NCBI GenBank assembly: GCA_902558375.1
Contig: CACEDQ010000010.1
Coordinates: 1 to 38,486, forward strand
Direction: 5' to 3'
Length of the DNA: 38,486 bases
DNA from: an uncultured SAR86 cluster bacterium
GTDB taxonomy: Bacteria; Pseudomonadota; Gammaproteobacteria; Magnimaribacterales; D2472
Shown: positions 16,430 through 25,947 of the stretch, piece after piece
How positions within the stretch are numbered: position 1 is the stretch's first letter
Layout of the letters: every line of letters begins with the position of its first letter
The notes under the pieces: model-generated
Told to the model about the DNA's origin: nothing
Database searches by the model: none
Seen by the model: only the letters and a program-made list of their open reading frames with translations
Translations under genes and position numbers: made by a program

Positions 16430-17392
16430 ATGAAAAAATTTGATTACATTAAGTCAGCAAAAAGAACATTTAAAATTGAAGCAGATGCCATAAAAGATTT
16501 ATCTTCGCAAATTGATAAGAATTTCACACTTTTATGCGAATCTATTAGATTCAGCGAGGGTAAGTTTATTATTATGGGTGTTGGTAAATCAGGTCATATT
16601 GGTCAAAAAATCTCTGCAACACTTTCTAGTACTGGAACTGGCTCTATATTCATTCATCCAACTGAAGCAGCTCATGGAGATATGGGGCTGATTAGCAAGA
16701 AAGATATAATTTTTTTAATATCAAACTCAGGGGAGACTGATGAAATTATTAATATCCTTCCTTCGCTTAAGAGGTCTTCTAAAAAGCTTATTTCATTAAC
16801 AAGTAATCCAAAGTCAACCATTGCTAAGACTTGTGATATTTCAATTGTTATAAAATCAGAAGAGGCATGCCCTCTTGATCTAGCTCCAACATCCTCGACT
16901 ACATCAGCACTTGCATTTGGTGACGCGCTTGCAATAGCTTTGCTTGAAGCAAAAGGTTTTACAAAAAAAGATTTTGCATCGTCACATCCAGCAGGAAAAC
17001 TTGGAAAAAAGCTCATAACTCAAGTAAAACACCTGATGCACACAGGTAAAGATATTCCTAAAGTATCAATGGGCACTAACTTATCTGATGCTTTGATAGA
17101 AATTACAGCTAAAAATCTTGGGATGACTTTGGTTACTAGCAGAAATAAAGTTATTGGTATTTTTACAGATGGGGATTTAAGAAGGTGTCTAAATCAGAAA
17201 ATTGATATTAATAAAACAATTATTAAAGATGTTATGACCAAAAAATTTAAAACAATCGAAGAAGAATCATTAGCAATCGATGCGGCAGAAGTCATGGAAA
17301 ATAATAAAATTTTTACGCTTGTAGTTATGAATAAAAATAAAAATGTAGGTGTTTTATCAATGCATGACTTGATTCAAGCAAGGATTTTATAA
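16430..17392 (+). CDS. kdsD: D-arabinose 5-phosphate isomerase KdsD
   Basis: Converts ribulose 5-phosphate to arabinose 5-phosphate, first step of Kdo synthesis for lipopolysaccharide. It has 320 residues: a SIS domain (about 30-185) with GVGKSGHIGQKI, HPTEAAHGDMG and CPLDLAPTSSTT, followed by a tandem CBS pair (about 205-320). The ATG at 16430 puts eight residues before the conserved SAKRT, matching the family; a TTG at 16409 is the alternative. It heads the kdsD-lptA-lptB-rpoN-mgtE run. kdsC, which usually follows, is missing. Confidence 0.95.
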   Translation: MKKFDYIKSAKRTFKIEADAIKDLSSQIDKNFTLLCESIRFSEGKFIIMGVGKSGHIGQKISATLSSTGTGSIFIHPTEAAHGDMGLISKKDIIFLISNSGETDEIINILPSLKRSSKKLISLTSNPKSTIAKTCDISIVIKSEEACPLDLAPTSSTTSALAFGDALAIALLEAKGFTKKDFASSHPAGKLGKKLITQVKHLMHTGKDIPKVSMGTNLSDALIEITAKNLGMTLVTSRNKVIGIFTDGDLRRCLNQKIDINKTIIKDVMTKKFKTIEEESLAIDAAEVMENNKIFTLVVMNKNKNVGVLSMHDLIQARIL

Positions 17393-17815
17393 TTGCAAGT
17401 TCTTAAAATAAAAATCTTTTTTATCGCCTGTTTGAGTTTTAGCTATTCTGTAAATGCTGAATTTAAAGGTAAAAATATAATTATTAATTCAGGTATTGTT
17501 TCTATAGAAAAGAATCAAAATAAAGTTTTCTTTGAAAATGGTATTAGTATTAAATCTGATGAATTTAAAATTGAAGCAGATAAGGCTACCTATGATAATT
17601 CAAGCAAAATTACAACGGTTTTTGGAAATCCTGCTACTATAAAATCTTTAACAGAAGATAACTTATATACTGGAAGTGCTGACCTTATTACTTTTACCGA
17701 AACAAATAGAATCAAGCTAATCGGTAATGCTTTTATTAAATTTGATGACGTTAATGTTTCTTCAAAAGAAATTATATTTAATGCTAAGGATGGGAAAATC
17801 TTGTTAGATAAATAA
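17393..17815 (+). CDS. lptA: LptA-like lipopolysaccharide bridge protein
   Basis: Periplasmic beta-jellyroll protein that forms the LPS bridge from LptC to LptD. It has 140 residues, short against 175-185 in E. coli. Signal peptide with cleavage after SVNA (about residue 22), then the OstA-like repeats (FKIEADKATYDNSS, the GNPATI segment, ADLITFTETNRIKLIGNAFIKF). The start is TTG at 17393, directly after the kdsD stop; no ATG exists before the signal peptide, so TTG is required. lptC, normally between kdsC and lptA, is absent. LptC and LptA share a fold, but position before lptB and the OstA repeats favour LptA. Confidence 0.85.
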   Translation: MQVLKIKIFFIACLSFSYSVNAEFKGKNIIINSGIVSIEKNQNKVFFENGISIKSDEFKIEADKATYDNSSKITTVFGNPATIKSLTEDNLYTGSADLITFTETNRIKLIGNAFIKFDDVNVSSKEIIFNAKDGKILLDK

Positions 17816-17817
17816 TT

Positions 17818-18531
17818 ATGCTCTCACTTAAAAATATAAGTAAATCAATTAGGAACAAGCGAATAGTCAAAGATATTAGTTTTGAAGTATTGCTTGGACA
17901 AATATGTGGTTTATTAGGTCCTAATGGAGCAGGTAAAACTACAACATTTTATTTAATAGCAGGACTTATTAAATCTGATTCAGGTGAAATTTTATTAGGA
18001 GACGAGGATGTATCGAATATTCCAATGCATAAAAGATCAAAAAAAGGAATTAAATATCTTCCCCAAGAACCATCAATTTTTCAAAATTTAACTGTTTATG
18101 AAAATCTGCTTGGATTAGCAGAGCTATCTTTTTCAAATAAAAAAGATTTAGATTTATTTTTAGAACAATCTATTGATGAATTTAAATTATCAAAAATATT
18201 AAGCCTCAAAGGCAGACAGCTGTCAGGTGGGCAAAGAAGAAAAGTTGAGATAGCCAGAACACTTGCATCAAACCCAAAGATAATATTATTAGATGAGCCT
18301 TTTGCAGGAATTGACCCTATAGCAATTGAAGAAATTAAACAAGTTCTAGTGAAATTAAAAAATAAAAATATTGGCATACTCATAACAGATCATAATGTAA
18401 GAGAGTCTTTAGAAATTTGTGATCAAGCAATTGTAATTAATGACGGTAAGGTTATTGCTGAAGGCAATAAAGAATTATTAATAAATAATGAAATTGTCAA
18501 AAAGGTATACCTTGGCGATATGTATAGTTAA
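17818..18531 (+). CDS. lptB: LPS export ABC transporter ATP-binding protein LptB
   Basis: Cytoplasmic ATPase of LptB2FG, which extracts LPS from the inner membrane and drives it along the Lpt bridge. It has 237 residues. Walker A GPNGAGKT (34-41), ABC signature LSGGQRRKVEIARTLA, Walker B IILLDEPFAGIDP and the H-loop TDHNVRE are intact; GQRRKVEIAR is characteristic of LptB. It follows lptA by 2 nt and precedes rpoN by 2 nt, the classic order. lptFG are not in this window. Confidence 0.96.
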   Translation: MLSLKNISKSIRNKRIVKDISFEVLLGQICGLLGPNGAGKTTTFYLIAGLIKSDSGEILLGDEDVSNIPMHKRSKKGIKYLPQEPSIFQNLTVYENLLGLAELSFSNKKDLDLFLEQSIDEFKLSKILSLKGRQLSGGQRRKVEIARTLASNPKIILLDEPFAGIDPIAIEEIKQVLVKLKNKNIGILITDHNVRESLEICDQAIVINDGKVIAEGNKELLINNEIVKKVYLGDMYS

Positions 18532-18533
18532 TA

Positions 18534-19811
18534 ATGGCAATTTCACTTTTAAAAGAATTCAAACAAAAGCAAAAAATTTCATTAACGCCTCAGCTTAAAA
18601 AATCTATTGACTTGCTCCAACTCTCTAGATACGAATTAATACAAAAGATTGAGCAAGAAATTGAAATTAACCCTTTTATTGAAAAAGAAATAGCTGAAGA
18701 TTATGAATTTGATGAACAATATAATAATGATTCAGATTTTGACTTCAACATAGCTGCAACTGAAAATTTAAGAGATTCGCTTATAAATCAAATTAATGAT
18801 TTAAATTTAGATGAGTTTGAAATAGAAATAGCTCATACAATAATTGAATGTATTGATGAATCTGGTCAATTGGTTGAAGAGCTTTCAGATATACAATCTA
18901 TGATTACCAAGAATACATCAATACAAACAATTGAAGAGATACTTTTAAATGTTATTCATGGTTTGGAACCGGTTGGAGTTGGATTTAGAGATTTTAAAGA
19001 ATGTATAAAAATTCAGATAGAAAAAAAAGATTTCGATAAAAAGATTAAAAAGCTATGTCTGCTAATTTTAAATCAAAACCAATCTGAGAATCTCAAAGAA
19101 ATAATTCATACTTTTAAAAATAATGGCTATGAAGAAAGTGAGATCCATCAAGCAATGACAGAAATAAAGTCATGTGATCTAAGCCCAGGTTTAAGCTTTG
19201 AGAATACTAATTATATTATTCCTGATTTGAAGATAGAGCATGGGCATGAATCTATGTCAGTGAATTTTATAGAGGATAGTTTTCCTAAATTACAAATTGA
19301 TAAAAGTCTTATTGAAAAAACATCAGCACAACTTAAAATTAATCCTAATAAAAAGTTGTTAGAAAAAATTCAAGACGCTCGCTGGCTTCTGAGTTCGGTA
19401 AAAAAAAGAAATGAAACAGTCATAAAGGTTGGTAAATTAATATGCAACAAACAAATATCATTTTTGCAAGATAACCCATTAAAAATTAATCCTCTAACAA
19501 ATAAAAATCTATCAGATGAACTTGGGCTTCATCCTTCTACCGTTTCAAGAATCCTAAGATCTAAGTATATTGATACCCCTAAAGGCATTTTACCTCTAAA
19601 GTCTTTATTAGTTTCGTCAGTTTCAAAAACTCGAGATGTCACTCCTATTCAATTGATGCAATTAATTAAATCAATTATTGAAGACGAAAAAAAACCAAAA
19701 AGTGATAATAAAATAGCTATTGAACTTAATAAGCGAGGGTTTAATTTAGCAAGAAGAACAATTACTAAATATCGTAAAAAGATTAACATTCCATCATCTA
19801 GAAACAGGTAA
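18534..19811 (+). CDS. rpoN: RNA polymerase sigma-54 factor RpoN
   Basis: Alternative sigma factor that recognises -24/-12 promoters and needs AAA+ activators. It has 425 residues, somewhat below the common 470-500. Region I (about 5-50) has the Gln/Leu-rich LTPQLKKSIDLLQLS. The core-binding domain and the HTH (DELGLHPSTVSRILRSKYI) are present, and the RpoN box reads ARRTITKYRK (406-415). All needed parts are there, so it looks functional. The hpf and ptsN genes that usually follow are replaced by mgtE. No -24/-12 promoter or activator was recognised here. Confidence 0.95.
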   Translation: MAISLLKEFKQKQKISLTPQLKKSIDLLQLSRYELIQKIEQEIEINPFIEKEIAEDYEFDEQYNNDSDFDFNIAATENLRDSLINQINDLNLDEFEIEIAHTIIECIDESGQLVEELSDIQSMITKNTSIQTIEEILLNVIHGLEPVGVGFRDFKECIKIQIEKKDFDKKIKKLCLLILNQNQSENLKEIIHTFKNNGYEESEIHQAMTEIKSCDLSPGLSFENTNYIIPDLKIEHGHESMSVNFIEDSFPKLQIDKSLIEKTSAQLKINPNKKLLEKIQDARWLLSSVKKRNETVIKVGKLICNKQISFLQDNPLKINPLTNKNLSDELGLHPSTVSRILRSKYIDTPKGILPLKSLLVSSVSKTRDVTPIQLMQLIKSIIEDEKKPKSDNKIAIELNKRGFNLARRTITKYRKKINIPSSRNR

Positions 19812-19833
19812 TATAACTATAAGTTGAAAAATT

Positions 19834-21177
19834 ATGGAAATTCAGCAAGAAAAAGAAAATTATTTAGATCTACTTCTTGATAGTGATATCGACTTAACTC
19901 ACGATGAAGTTAAAAATTTACTAAACAAACTTTCCTCCTCTGAAATAGCTCATGCTCTAGAGTCATCACCTCCAAAACAAAGAAAACTGCTTTTCTCGTT
20001 GCTTGAAACAGATATAGAGGGAGATGTTCTAGCAGATCTTGGAGAAGAAATACAACAGGATCTAGTTTCAAATATTTCAAATGATGAATTAGTAGAAGCT
20101 GTAAAAGAATTAGAAACAGATGAAACTGTAGATATTCTTCAAAATTTACCGGAAGCAAGAATGAATACTGTTCTGTCTAAAATGTCATATAGAGACAGAA
20201 AAAGAATTGAAGTTGGGCTTAATTATCCAGAAAATACAGCTGGAGGATTATTAAATACAGATGTTATAAGTGTTAGACCTAATCACACCATAGAAGTTGT
20301 GCTTAATTATCTTCGAAACCAAGATAATCTTCCAGATAATACAGATAAAATTTTTGTTGTAGATAAAGAAGATAAATATATTGGAGAATTGGCGATTGGA
20401 AAAATAATTACCTGCAAACCAAATTTAATTGTAAAAGAAGTTATGCAAACAAATATCGCTCCAATATCAGCAAATCAAAATGATAAAGAAGTTGCCATAA
20501 TATTTGAAAGAAATGACATAATCTCATCTGCTGTAATTGATGAAAGTGGTAAGTTAATTGGCAGGATTACAGTTGATGACGTTCTTGATGTTATTAGAGA
20601 AGATGCTGATCAAAACTTTCTTGGGATGGCAGGTATAGCTGAAGATACATTTGCTCCACCTGGCAGAGCTGCAAAAAGTCGTGTCTTTTGGTTAAGTATG
20701 AATTTACTAACAGCATTTATAGCCTCAATGACCATCAATGTATTTCAAGATGTCTTAACTCAAATCGTGTATTTAGCAATATTAATGCCTATTGTCGCTA
20801 GCATGGGCGGTGTTGCGGCAACTCAAACACTAACAATAGTGTTAAGAGGTCTGACATTAGAACAAATTAATTCTTCAAACATGAGATGGCTGTTAAAAAG
20901 AGAACTAGCAGTATCTATTTTAAATGGTTTAGTTTTATCAATCCTTGTTGGCGCAGTGACATATCTTTGGTTTGACGAACTTGTTCTATCGTTACTTATT
21001 TCTTTTGCATTAATAATAAACTTAGTAAGTTCAGTAGTTGCTGGAGTGTTTGTTCCACTAATCTTGCGAAAATTTAATCAAGATCCAGCTATATCAGGAA
21101 GTGTTGTTGTAACTACTGTTACAGATGTTGTAGGTTTTTTATCTTTTCTAGGACTTGCAACAATTTTTTTAATTTAG
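19834..21177 (+). CDS. mgtE: Magnesium channel/transporter MgtE
   Basis: Mg2+-gated inner-membrane magnesium channel. It has 447 residues: an N-terminal superhelical domain (about 20-125), two CBS domains that sense cytosolic Mg2+ (about 130-255, with PENTAGGLLNTDVISV), a plug helix, and about five membrane helices (285-447) containing the family signature MPIVASMGGVAATQT. It starts 22 nt after rpoN and may be in the same transcript. The stop overlaps the convergent yhdP-like gene by 9 nt. Confidence 0.94.
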   Translation: MEIQQEKENYLDLLLDSDIDLTHDEVKNLLNKLSSSEIAHALESSPPKQRKLLFSLLETDIEGDVLADLGEEIQQDLVSNISNDELVEAVKELETDETVDILQNLPEARMNTVLSKMSYRDRKRIEVGLNYPENTAGGLLNTDVISVRPNHTIEVVLNYLRNQDNLPDNTDKIFVVDKEDKYIGELAIGKIITCKPNLIVKEVMQTNIAPISANQNDKEVAIIFERNDIISSAVIDESGKLIGRITVDDVLDVIREDADQNFLGMAGIAEDTFAPPGRAAKSRVFWLSMNLLTAFIASMTINVFQDVLTQIVYLAILMPIVASMGGVAATQTLTIVLRGLTLEQINSSNMRWLLKRELAVSILNGLVLSILVGAVTYLWFDELVLSLLISFALIINLVSSVVAGVFVPLILRKFNQDPAISGSVVVTTVTDVVGFLSFLGLATIFLI

Positions 21178-23508
21178 TCTTTTTATTTTTGGCTCGTCTA
21201 TTAAACCATTAACATCAAAATTAATTGTGGTAGCATTTTCAATAGAATCCTCAAATAATTTTTCCAAAACAACTGTGCCTGCTATTGCTGGTATGCCACC
21301 AAATATAGCTGCATACCAGGGCATATTTTCTGAAATCTTTAATCTCATGGATAGATCAAGATTTAATTCATTTAATTCTCCACCCTGATCTTTAAGAATC
21401 TCACCAGACCATTTCATGCTCGCTTCATCTGTTTCAAGAATAACTGGCTTAGTAATTAGTGCCCTATTTTTACCTATAATCATTTCACCAGATGCTCTAT
21501 TAATATTTAGCAATCCATCAGAGGCGTCATCTAGACCATCAACTATTCCATTAAGATTTAATATTCTTAATGCTCTTAAAAAAGTAGATTCTGGAATTTC
21601 TCTATCTGGGTTTAAGTCTTTAATCAAAAAATCCAATTTACCTTCCAAATTAGTTAAGGTCTCTAAGCTATTCCATTGAATATTTAAATCTGACCTTAGA
21701 AATTCAAAATTATATTTTGTCAGTCCATCAAAATATTTTGATGAGTTATCTAATCTGTATTTTCCCTTAATTTTATAAAGATCAAGCTTATTGTTATAGC
21801 TAATATATGCCTTTTCATTGTCTTGACCTGAACCAATTACAAGTTTTTCACTATCAACTTTAATATTATCTAATGTCAAAATATTTTTATTTTTTAGTAA
21901 ATAAAAATCAATATTATTAATTAAGTTACTTCCTGCTTGGATTCTTTTGCCAATAAATCTTAGATTAATATTCTCTACATTTTTAGTTGAACCAAATTCA
22001 ATGCTCTTTAAGTTATTAAAATTAAACTGAGAATCTTTTAAATCAACTTTGATAAAATTTGTATCATCTATATTAATTTCTCCGTTAAGATTATCACCTG
22101 AGGCGATGATTTTGATTTGATTTTTAAAAGTAGTATCAAAATAAACATTTGTAAATTGGTTGTCAAAAATACTAAATCTTTTAGATTTAATTTTTATAGA
22201 CTTTAAGTTGTTGTTATCATTATTTGTAGAATCTATTGAAATACTTGAAAAATCAAAACTATTTAAATTTAAATATATATAAAGTCCATCATTGTGTTTA
22301 TTGTTATTTAATTTATCTTTAAATGCGTCTCCATAAGAGAAAAAACCATTTCCTGATGAATGTATGGATGCATGCATTAAATTATTTTTTATTTTATAAG
22401 TTGGATTAGAAATATCTTCAATATAAATCGATGTGCTTAGCTTTTTATTTGAAGTTTTATTAATTTCATCAATACTAGAGTAAATCTTTGTGTTGCTTAG
22501 GTCTGAATACAATTCCGCAGAAAATTTATTATCTGAATACTTGATTGTTGATAAAAATACCTCGTTTCCACTCATACTAAAATAGGGATTTTTATCAATA
22601 ATTTTATCCATTGTTATTGCTATTTCAGTTCTTATGGAAGCTTTATCGTTAGCATATGAAAGACTTCCAAGTATTTTTTGATCTGGTAAATCAGATTGAA
22701 ATAGTCCATATAAGCTATTATTAAAACTTGAATAAAGAGTTGTTTGAATATTTTTTATTTTAAATCCAGTTTCTGTGGTGATATTGGTGTCATAAAATTT
22801 CAGCCTATCCAGCCTTCTTGATTTATTTGTTTTAAAATCAAAAAAACCCTTTGTATCAAAATCTAATTTAATAGAATAATTTTTTAACGAGCTAAGATTT
22901 ATTCTATCTATTCTTGCAATCACTTTATTATCAATTTCGTGAGAACTTGTGTAAAAAACTTTCTTGTTGTTGATGTCTATAAGAGATTTTATATTTTTAT
23001 ATGGATATGAATTGAGATTACCATTTTTTAATAAAATTTTAATGCTTGATAATCCAGCTAAAATATTAAAATCTTCTGAAGAAAGATTAAATTCATTGTT
23101 GGAAATTTTAAGGTTCTTGCCATTTATTGAAAATGAAGATGATAATCCTTCGTTAGAGCTTTCAGCTATTGTTATCGAGCGAATCTCAAAATTAGTTAAA
23201 TATAATGACCGACTTTTTAATGTTTTAAAAATATCAAAACCTATATTGAGCTTAAATATATTTAAAGCTTCTTTATTATCTTGATTAAAGATTTGTAATT
23301 CTTCAATTTCAAAATTTGGTTTAAAAAAACTATTATTAGATACGACTGAATTAGTATTTAAAGAATATTCATATATCAAAAATTTATCTATGAATTTTAA
23401 TGTTTTATTGGGCTTAAATATTACAAAAGAATATACGCTAAAGAAAAAAATAATAACCATAGATATTACAAAAAAAAGATATAAAAAATACTTTTTATAA
23501 CTTCTCAT
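21169..23508 (-). CDS. YhdP-like AsmA-family lipid-transport protein (short)
   Basis: YhdP, TamB and YdbH are AsmA-like bridge proteins that carry phospholipid to the outer membrane. From the ATG at 23508 (1 nt after the mreD stop) it has 779 residues; an in-frame ATG nine codons upstream is less likely. One N-terminal membrane anchor (about 7-28) is followed by a long, beta-rich, Lys/Asn/Ser-rich region and a C-terminal segment with LNLNGIVDGL, GEMIIGKNRALI and MPWYAAIFGGIPAIAG resembling the YhdP/DUF3971 C-terminus. E. coli YhdP has about 1266 residues, so the bridge here would be much shorter. Position after mreD fits, since yhdP follows mreBCD-maf-rng in E. coli; maf and rng are missing here. 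Confidence 0.7.
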   Translation of the reverse strand: MRSYKKYFLYLFFVISMVIIFFFSVYSFVIFKPNKTLKFIDKFLIYEYSLNTNSVVSNNSFFKPNFEIEELQIFNQDNKEALNIFKLNIGFDIFKTLKSRSLYLTNFEIRSITIAESSNEGLSSSFSINGKNLKISNNEFNLSSEDFNILAGLSSIKILLKNGNLNSYPYKNIKSLIDINNKKVFYTSSHEIDNKVIARIDRINLSSLKNYSIKLDFDTKGFFDFKTNKSRRLDRLKFYDTNITTETGFKIKNIQTTLYSSFNNSLYGLFQSDLPDQKILGSLSYANDKASIRTEIAITMDKIIDKNPYFSMSGNEVFLSTIKYSDNKFSAELYSDLSNTKIYSSIDEINKTSNKKLSTSIYIEDISNPTYKIKNNLMHASIHSSGNGFFSYGDAFKDKLNNNKHNDGLYIYLNLNSFDFSSISIDSTNNDNNNLKSIKIKSKRFSIFDNQFTNVYFDTTFKNQIKIIASGDNLNGEINIDDTNFIKVDLKDSQFNFNNLKSIEFGSTKNVENINLRFIGKRIQAGSNLINNIDFYLLKNKNILTLDNIKVDSEKLVIGSGQDNEKAYISYNNKLDLYKIKGKYRLDNSSKYFDGLTKYNFEFLRSDLNIQWNSLETLTNLEGKLDFLIKDLNPDREIPESTFLRALRILNLNGIVDGLDDASDGLLNINRASGEMIIGKNRALITKPVILETDEASMKWSGEILKDQGGELNELNLDLSMRLKISENMPWYAAIFGGIPAIAGTVVLEKLFEDSIENATTINFDVNGLIDEPKIKRLN

Positions 23509-23509
23509 T

Positions 23510-23983
23510 TTATGTTTTGAAGATAGCCATAACATTAATTCTCAATAAAGATATTGTAATAAATAATACGGTATTAAATATAAGGCTTATTAAAAGCACT
23601 GCATATGAAAAGTTCTCCAAATTCATAAATATTTGAGTAATGCCAATATAAAAGAAAGATGAGACGCTAAAAAATAAACATATCTGAAAAAATGAGAACA
23701 GCTTAAATGTATTTGAATAACTATTTATTAAATATGCCATTAAACAAAATAGAGCAGAATTTAAACCAAATGGTGCATCTGAAATAATATCAACAAATAA
23801 TCCAATTAAAAAAATATAGAAAGGATTGATATTTGTTTTAGATTTATACAAAAACATTGAGAAAAACAAGAAAGTTATAGGCAAATTAATGAAAGCTTTA
23901 ATTAAATAAGGAGATAAAAAACTTTCACATATATTTGCTATAAAAATAATTAGGAGTAATTTTATTGATTGTGTGAACTTCAT
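23510..23983 (-). CDS. mreD: Rod shape-determining protein MreD
   Basis: Integral inner-membrane protein of the elongasome. It has 157 residues and is almost entirely hydrophobic, with about five membrane helices. The short PFGLNSALFCLMAYLI segment is typical of the family. It overlaps mreC by 4 nt (ATGA). The call relies on hydropathy plus operon position, and both fit well. Confidence 0.9.
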   Translation of the reverse strand: MKFTQSIKLLLIIFIANICESFLSPYLIKAFINLPITFLFFSMFLYKSKTNINPFYIFLIGLFVDIISDAPFGLNSALFCLMAYLINSYSNTFKLFSFFQICLFFSVSSFFYIGITQIFMNLENFSYAVLLISLIFNTVLFITISLLRINVMAIFKT

Positions 23984-24813
23984 TTTGTCCCCAAAACTCC
24001 GAGAATATTTGAATTGATTGGATTAGCAATTAAACCAATATCAAACTTTACAGTTTTATTATCTATCTCTTTTATGTCGATTACCTCACCTATAAGAATG
24101 CCTTTAGGATATATGCCACCCATTCCTGATGAGAAATATTTTTGACCGATTTCAACTCCGTTCTGCCATAATAATTTGCTGAAAGTGCATGATATGACGC
24201 CCGGCTTTCCAGAACCACTAGCATTACAGTAGTGATCCTTTGAATATACTGGTATTACATGTTCTGTATCTGTGAGAAGCATTACTTCACTTGCGATGTT
24301 TTCAAAAATAACCTGACCAATGATTCCTGTTTCATTTATCACAGGATTGCCAACAAAGTTGATATTATTTTGATCTAAGCTCTTAATAATTATTCTGTGC
24401 TTGCTACAACAATAATATTTTTCTAAATCAAAATATTTAATCTTTGCTATGTGAAATGGCTTATTTATATTATTTAATTTTAAAATTTTTTTTATCAATT
24501 CGTCATTAGAAAAAAATTTAGAATCATTTGAAATAAGAAAATTTGATATCTTAATATTGTCTAATTCGGTTCTTAAAACCCTAATTTCATTTCTTAAAGT
24601 AGATTTATCTTTTGTAACATCATAAAGATATTTAAAAGGCTCTACTGTAATATTTTTTAAAATATAAGTAGATGATATTAAAAATGATTTATATGAATTT
24701 TTTATGCCTTCGAAAGGTTTATATTTTATATCGACATATATTAATGACAGTGACATCAAAAATGATATCAAATATAAAATTCTTAAGCCTGAAGTGGGTG
24801 TCACCCTTGACAT
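23980..24813 (-). CDS. mreC: Rod shape-determining protein MreC
   Basis: Bitopic periplasmic scaffold of the elongasome that activates PBP2/RodA. It has 277 residues. N-terminal membrane helix (about 10-26), coiled coil (about 65-95, with LRNEIRVLRTELDNIK), then two beta-barrel domains with NPVINETGIIGQVI, VMLLTDTEHVIPV and YPKGILIGEVIDI. It lies 5 nt after mreB. Confidence 0.94.
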   Translation of the reverse strand: MSRVTPTSGLRILYLISFLMSLSLIYVDIKYKPFEGIKNSYKSFLISSTYILKNITVEPFKYLYDVTKDKSTLRNEIRVLRTELDNIKISNFLISNDSKFFSNDELIKKILKLNNINKPFHIAKIKYFDLEKYYCCSKHRIIIKSLDQNNINFVGNPVINETGIIGQVIFENIASEVMLLTDTEHVIPVYSKDHYCNASGSGKPGVISCTFSKLLWQNGVEIGQKYFSSGMGGIYPKGILIGEVIDIKEIDNKTVKFDIGLIANPINSNILGVLGTK

Positions 24814-24818
24814 TTGAT

Positions 24819-25868
24819 TTATTCAGAAGAAAGGAGGTCTATATTATATTTGTCCATTATTTCTAACGCTTGACCACCGCCTCTAGCAACGCAGGTTAAA
24901 GGATCCTCGGCACAAATTACAGGTATGCCAGTTGAGCTTGATATAAGCTTGTCAAGATCTCTCATGAGTGCTCCACCACCAGTAAGCACAATACCTCTCT
25001 CAGCAATATCAGCTGCAAGTTCAGGTGGAGAAAGCTCTAGCGCATTTCTAATTGCGCGAACTATCCCATACAACGGATCTTTCATAGCTTCAAAAATCTG
25101 TTCACTGTTTATAGTAAAAGTCTCAGGGATTCCCTCTGCAAGATTTCTGCCGGTTATCGACATTTCAAGTTTCTCTGATTCAGAAGTTGCGCAACCAATA
25201 GTATATTTAATTTTTTCAGCAGTTGACTCCCCAATTACACAGCCATAATTTCTTCTTATCCATGAAGTAATGGACTCATCCATTTTATCTCCACCAATTT
25301 TTACAGATTCTGAGTATACAACCCCATTTAAAGATAGAATTGCAATTTCAGATGTGCCACCTCCAATATCAACTACCATATTTCCACTAGCTTCTTCTAC
25401 TGGAAGGCCTGCTCCTATAGCTGCAGCCATAGGCTCCTCAATTAATTTTACGTCTCTTGCTCCAGCACCAAGAACAGATTCTCTAATGGCTCTTCTTTCA
25501 ACTTGAGTTGACCTACAAGGCACACATACCAATACTCTTGGACTAGGTTTTATGAATCTTTGTTCATGAACTTTTGCTATGAAGTGTTGTAGCATTTTTT
25601 CAGTAACCTGGAAGTCAGCAATAACACCCTCTGAAAGAGGACGAATTGCTTTTATATTTCCAGGAGTCCTACCCAACATTTTTTTAGCTTCTGTCCCGAC
25701 GGCTACCACAGTCTTTTGCCCTCTTGCCTCTCTTATTGCAACAACAGATGGCTCATCAAGAACAATCCCGACATCTTTTGTGTAAATAAGAGTATTTGCT
25801 GTACCCAAATCGATTGAAAGGTCGTTTGAGAAGTAACCTCTTATAGTTTTAAAAATATTGAATTCCAC
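24819..25868 (-). CDS. mreB: Rod shape-determining actin homologue MreB
   Basis: Bacterial actin that guides lateral wall synthesis. It has 349 residues. Nucleotide-binding motifs: [10 protein letters not shown] (phosphate 1), [13 protein letters not shown] (phosphate 2) and [13 protein letters not shown] (adenosine). The N-terminal amphipathic start matches the membrane-binding helix. The start codon is GTG at 25868 with Shine-Dalgarno AGGG about 6 nt upstream. It is divergent from gatC with a 79-bp gap, the same arrangement as in Pseudomonas. Confidence 0.98.
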   Translation of the reverse strand: MEFNIFKTIRGYFSNDLSIDLGTANTLIYTKDVGIVLDEPSVVAIREARGQKTVVAVGTEAKKMLGRTPGNIKAIRPLSEGVIADFQVTEKMLQHFIAKVHEQRFIKPSPRVLVCVPCRSTQVERRAIRESVLGAGARDVKLIEEPMAAAIGAGLPVEEASGNMVVDIGGGTSEIAILSLNGVVYSESVKIGGDKMDESITSWIRRNYGCVIGESTAEKIKYTIGCATSESEKLEMSITGRNLAEGIPETFTINSEQIFEAMKDPLYGIVRAIRNALELSPPELAADIAERGIVLTGGGALMRDLDKLISSSTGIPVICAEDPLTCVARGGGQALEIMDKYNIDLLSSE

Positions 25869-25929
25869 ACGTTTCCCTAAAATATATATAAATAATTATT
25901 AAGTTGGGTTAATATCCCCTCATCTAAAA

Positions 25930-25935
25930 TATAAT
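25930..25935 (+). promoter_or_regulatory. -10 element of the gatCAB promoter
   Basis: A perfect TATAAT lies 12 nt before the gatC ATG. The start point would be near 25942, leaving a leader of about six nt, too short for a Shine-Dalgarno, and none is seen. The -35 is weak: TTGGGT is present, but with a 19-nt spacer. Confidence 0.45.
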
Positions 25936-25947
25936 AATATCCTATAT

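Noticed and set aside
20803-20840. MgtE signature loop reads GGVAAT rather than GGNxG
   Set aside because: Hydrophobic residues at the Asn position are common in gammaproteobacterial MgtE proteins as I recall them, so no altered selectivity is claimed.
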